From Rhodopirellula sp. (GTDB lineage: Bacteria > Planctomycetota > Planctomycetia > Pirellulales > Pirellulaceae): a stretch of DNA of 41,878 nucleotides. The stretch is taken from NCBI GenBank assembly GCA_024644085.1, contig JAHELS010000033.1, forward strand, positions 1 through 41,878, in the 5' to 3' direction. Made by a program: the position numbers and the translations under genes. The notes beneath the pieces were generated by a model. The model saw nothing but the letters and a program-made list of their open reading frames with translations, was not told the origin of the DNA and searched no databases. Shown piece after piece: positions 41,228 to 41,878 of the stretch. The stretch's first letter is position 1. Every line of letters begins with the position of its first letter.

Positions 41228-41587
41228 TTAAAAGGCGTCGATCGCCTCAGGTGTCGTGTCGTAAATCAAGAAATGGGTTCCCGCGAGTTTGGTCAACTTG
41301 AACGGGGTAAGCACGGTTTCGTTCAAGTGACTGAGTTTCAGCTCTCCGCCGTTGCCTTTCACATGGTCTTTGATGCGAATCATCGCACTGAGGAATTCCG
41401 ACGAAATATGGCCGACGTTCTTGAAATTGATGACCAGTCGATTCGGCTTGTTCGCGTCGATGTACTTCGTCATCTCTTCCTGGGCCATGACGATGATCGG
41501 ACGACTGACAAAATCGGCTGTGCCCAGCACAATTTCGTATGATCCTTCGACTTGGTTGACGGTGAAGAATTTACTTGAATTAGACAT
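41228..41587 (-). CDS. STAS-domain anti-sigma-factor antagonist (SpoIIAA/RsbV-like)
   Basis: This 119-aa protein is one STAS domain. The core strand LVINFKNVGHISSEFLSAMIRI (residues ~51-72) carries Ser62/Ser63 where SpoIIAA/RsbV proteins have the phosphorylatable D-S-S-G; here the motif reads HISSEF. Such proteins bind the anti-sigma kinase when unphosphorylated and free the sigma factor. The next gene encodes a receiver-HATPase kinase that is its obvious partner, 11 nt downstream. It is the first gene of the run; the sequence upstream carries repeats (41752-41777). No sigma factor or PP2C phosphatase gene lies in the window. Confidence 0.88.
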   Translation of the reverse strand: MSNSSKFFTVNQVEGSYEIVLGTADFVSRPIIVMAQEEMTKYIDANKPNRLVINFKNVGHISSEFLSAMIRIKDHVKGNGGELKLSHLNETVLTPFKLTKLAGTHFLIYDTTPEAIDAF

Positions 41588-41751
41588 CTCGGTTTCCCGC
41601 AGGACAGTTGCATTCTAGCGAGTGGTTTAGGAGTCGTGGGCACCGGAACACCGCGGACCGCTCGGAGTTTTCAGGTCAACCTCGCGCGCCGGAGCCAGAA
41701 TCGGACTGCCGAGTCAAAAGTACACCTTGGATACTTTGGGGGTGCGATCTG

Positions 41752-41777
41752 TTATCGATAATGCACCAAATGCACCA
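41752..41777. repeat. Palindrome and 9-bp direct repeat upstream of the STAS gene
   Basis: TTATCGATAA (41752-41761) is a perfect 10-bp palindrome, and it runs into ATGCACCAA ATGCACCAC (41761-41778), a 9-bp direct repeat. They lie ~165-190 nt before the STAS start and could be regulator sites. The rest of 41588-41878 shows no gene I can support. Confidence 0.55.
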
Positions 41778-41878
41778 CGAATTGCATGGTGAAAAAAACC
41801 GTCGGCCGAATATTTTCGCGGACTTCCCCCGCCGCGTGCGGAGATTGCGGTGGGCGGGCACAACACGGGCAGTTTGAT

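Overview
The window looks like chromosomal DNA of a marine-type planctomycete (order Pirellulales is my best guess). The lineage signs are two secreted PQQ-like beta-propeller proteins that begin with an E/D-W-x-x-[WF]-R-G motif, an S1 sulfatase, a protein with the planctomycete-style N-terminal sorting motif (ESLEQRVML) followed by dockerin repeats, a DUF1571 protein, a carboxypeptidase-regulatory/HEAT secreted protein, a class II photolyase, and frequent non-ATG or Shine-Dalgarno-poor starts. I see no phage genes, transposase, CRISPR array, tRNA or rRNA.

Left part (1-17.9 kb, both strands). The minus-strand run 2206->1 is a tight DksA-like / cytochrome c'-like / RnfB-like ferredoxin / pyruvate:ferredoxin oxidoreductase unit that leaves the window. 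Then come a plus-strand myo-inositol oxygenase with a phospholipase C/GDPD-fold gene 1 nt behind it, a secreted PDZ protein, an M16 peptidase, and scattered small genes: DinB-fold, thioredoxin, PRMT-like methyltransferase, YbaK deacylase, metallophosphoesterase, a GYD protein and a 65-aa protein. A PQQ-like propeller, an unknown 174-aa protein, a very small dockerin-metzincin protease, a 34-aa membrane microprotein missed by length cut-offs, and a 627-aa membrane protein with a DUF1444-like head and a beta-prism-like tail follow.

Middle (18.1-25.2 kb). There is a P2-type (SERCA-like) cation ATPase, an anchored periplasmic protein of unknown role, and a minus-strand pair of a large secreted HEAT/carboxypeptidase-regulatory protein with a polytopic membrane protein.

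Right part (25.3-41.6 kb) is entirely on the minus strand. In transcription order it holds an STAS anti-anti-sigma protein, a receiver-HATPase fusion, a class II photolyase, ribosomal proteins L13 and S9, IF-1, a large secreted planctomycete protein, a DUF1571 protein, a PQQ-like propeller, a DinB-fold protein, class II DAHP synthase overlapping an alkyltransferase-like protein, a sulfatase, a Na/Pi cotransporter and a PL10 pectate lyase. The last three look like a small unit for sulfated or acidic polysaccharide use; the pectate lyase signal peptide can only be made from a non-standard (ATA) start that overlaps the upstream stop.

The most interesting candidates are the inositol oxygenase/phospholipase-like pair, the STAS/receiver-kinase/photolyase unit, the DksA-cytochrome-RnfB-PFOR unit, the dockerin-metzincin, the ATA start, and the recurring U-tract-free inverted repeats at convergent gene ends.
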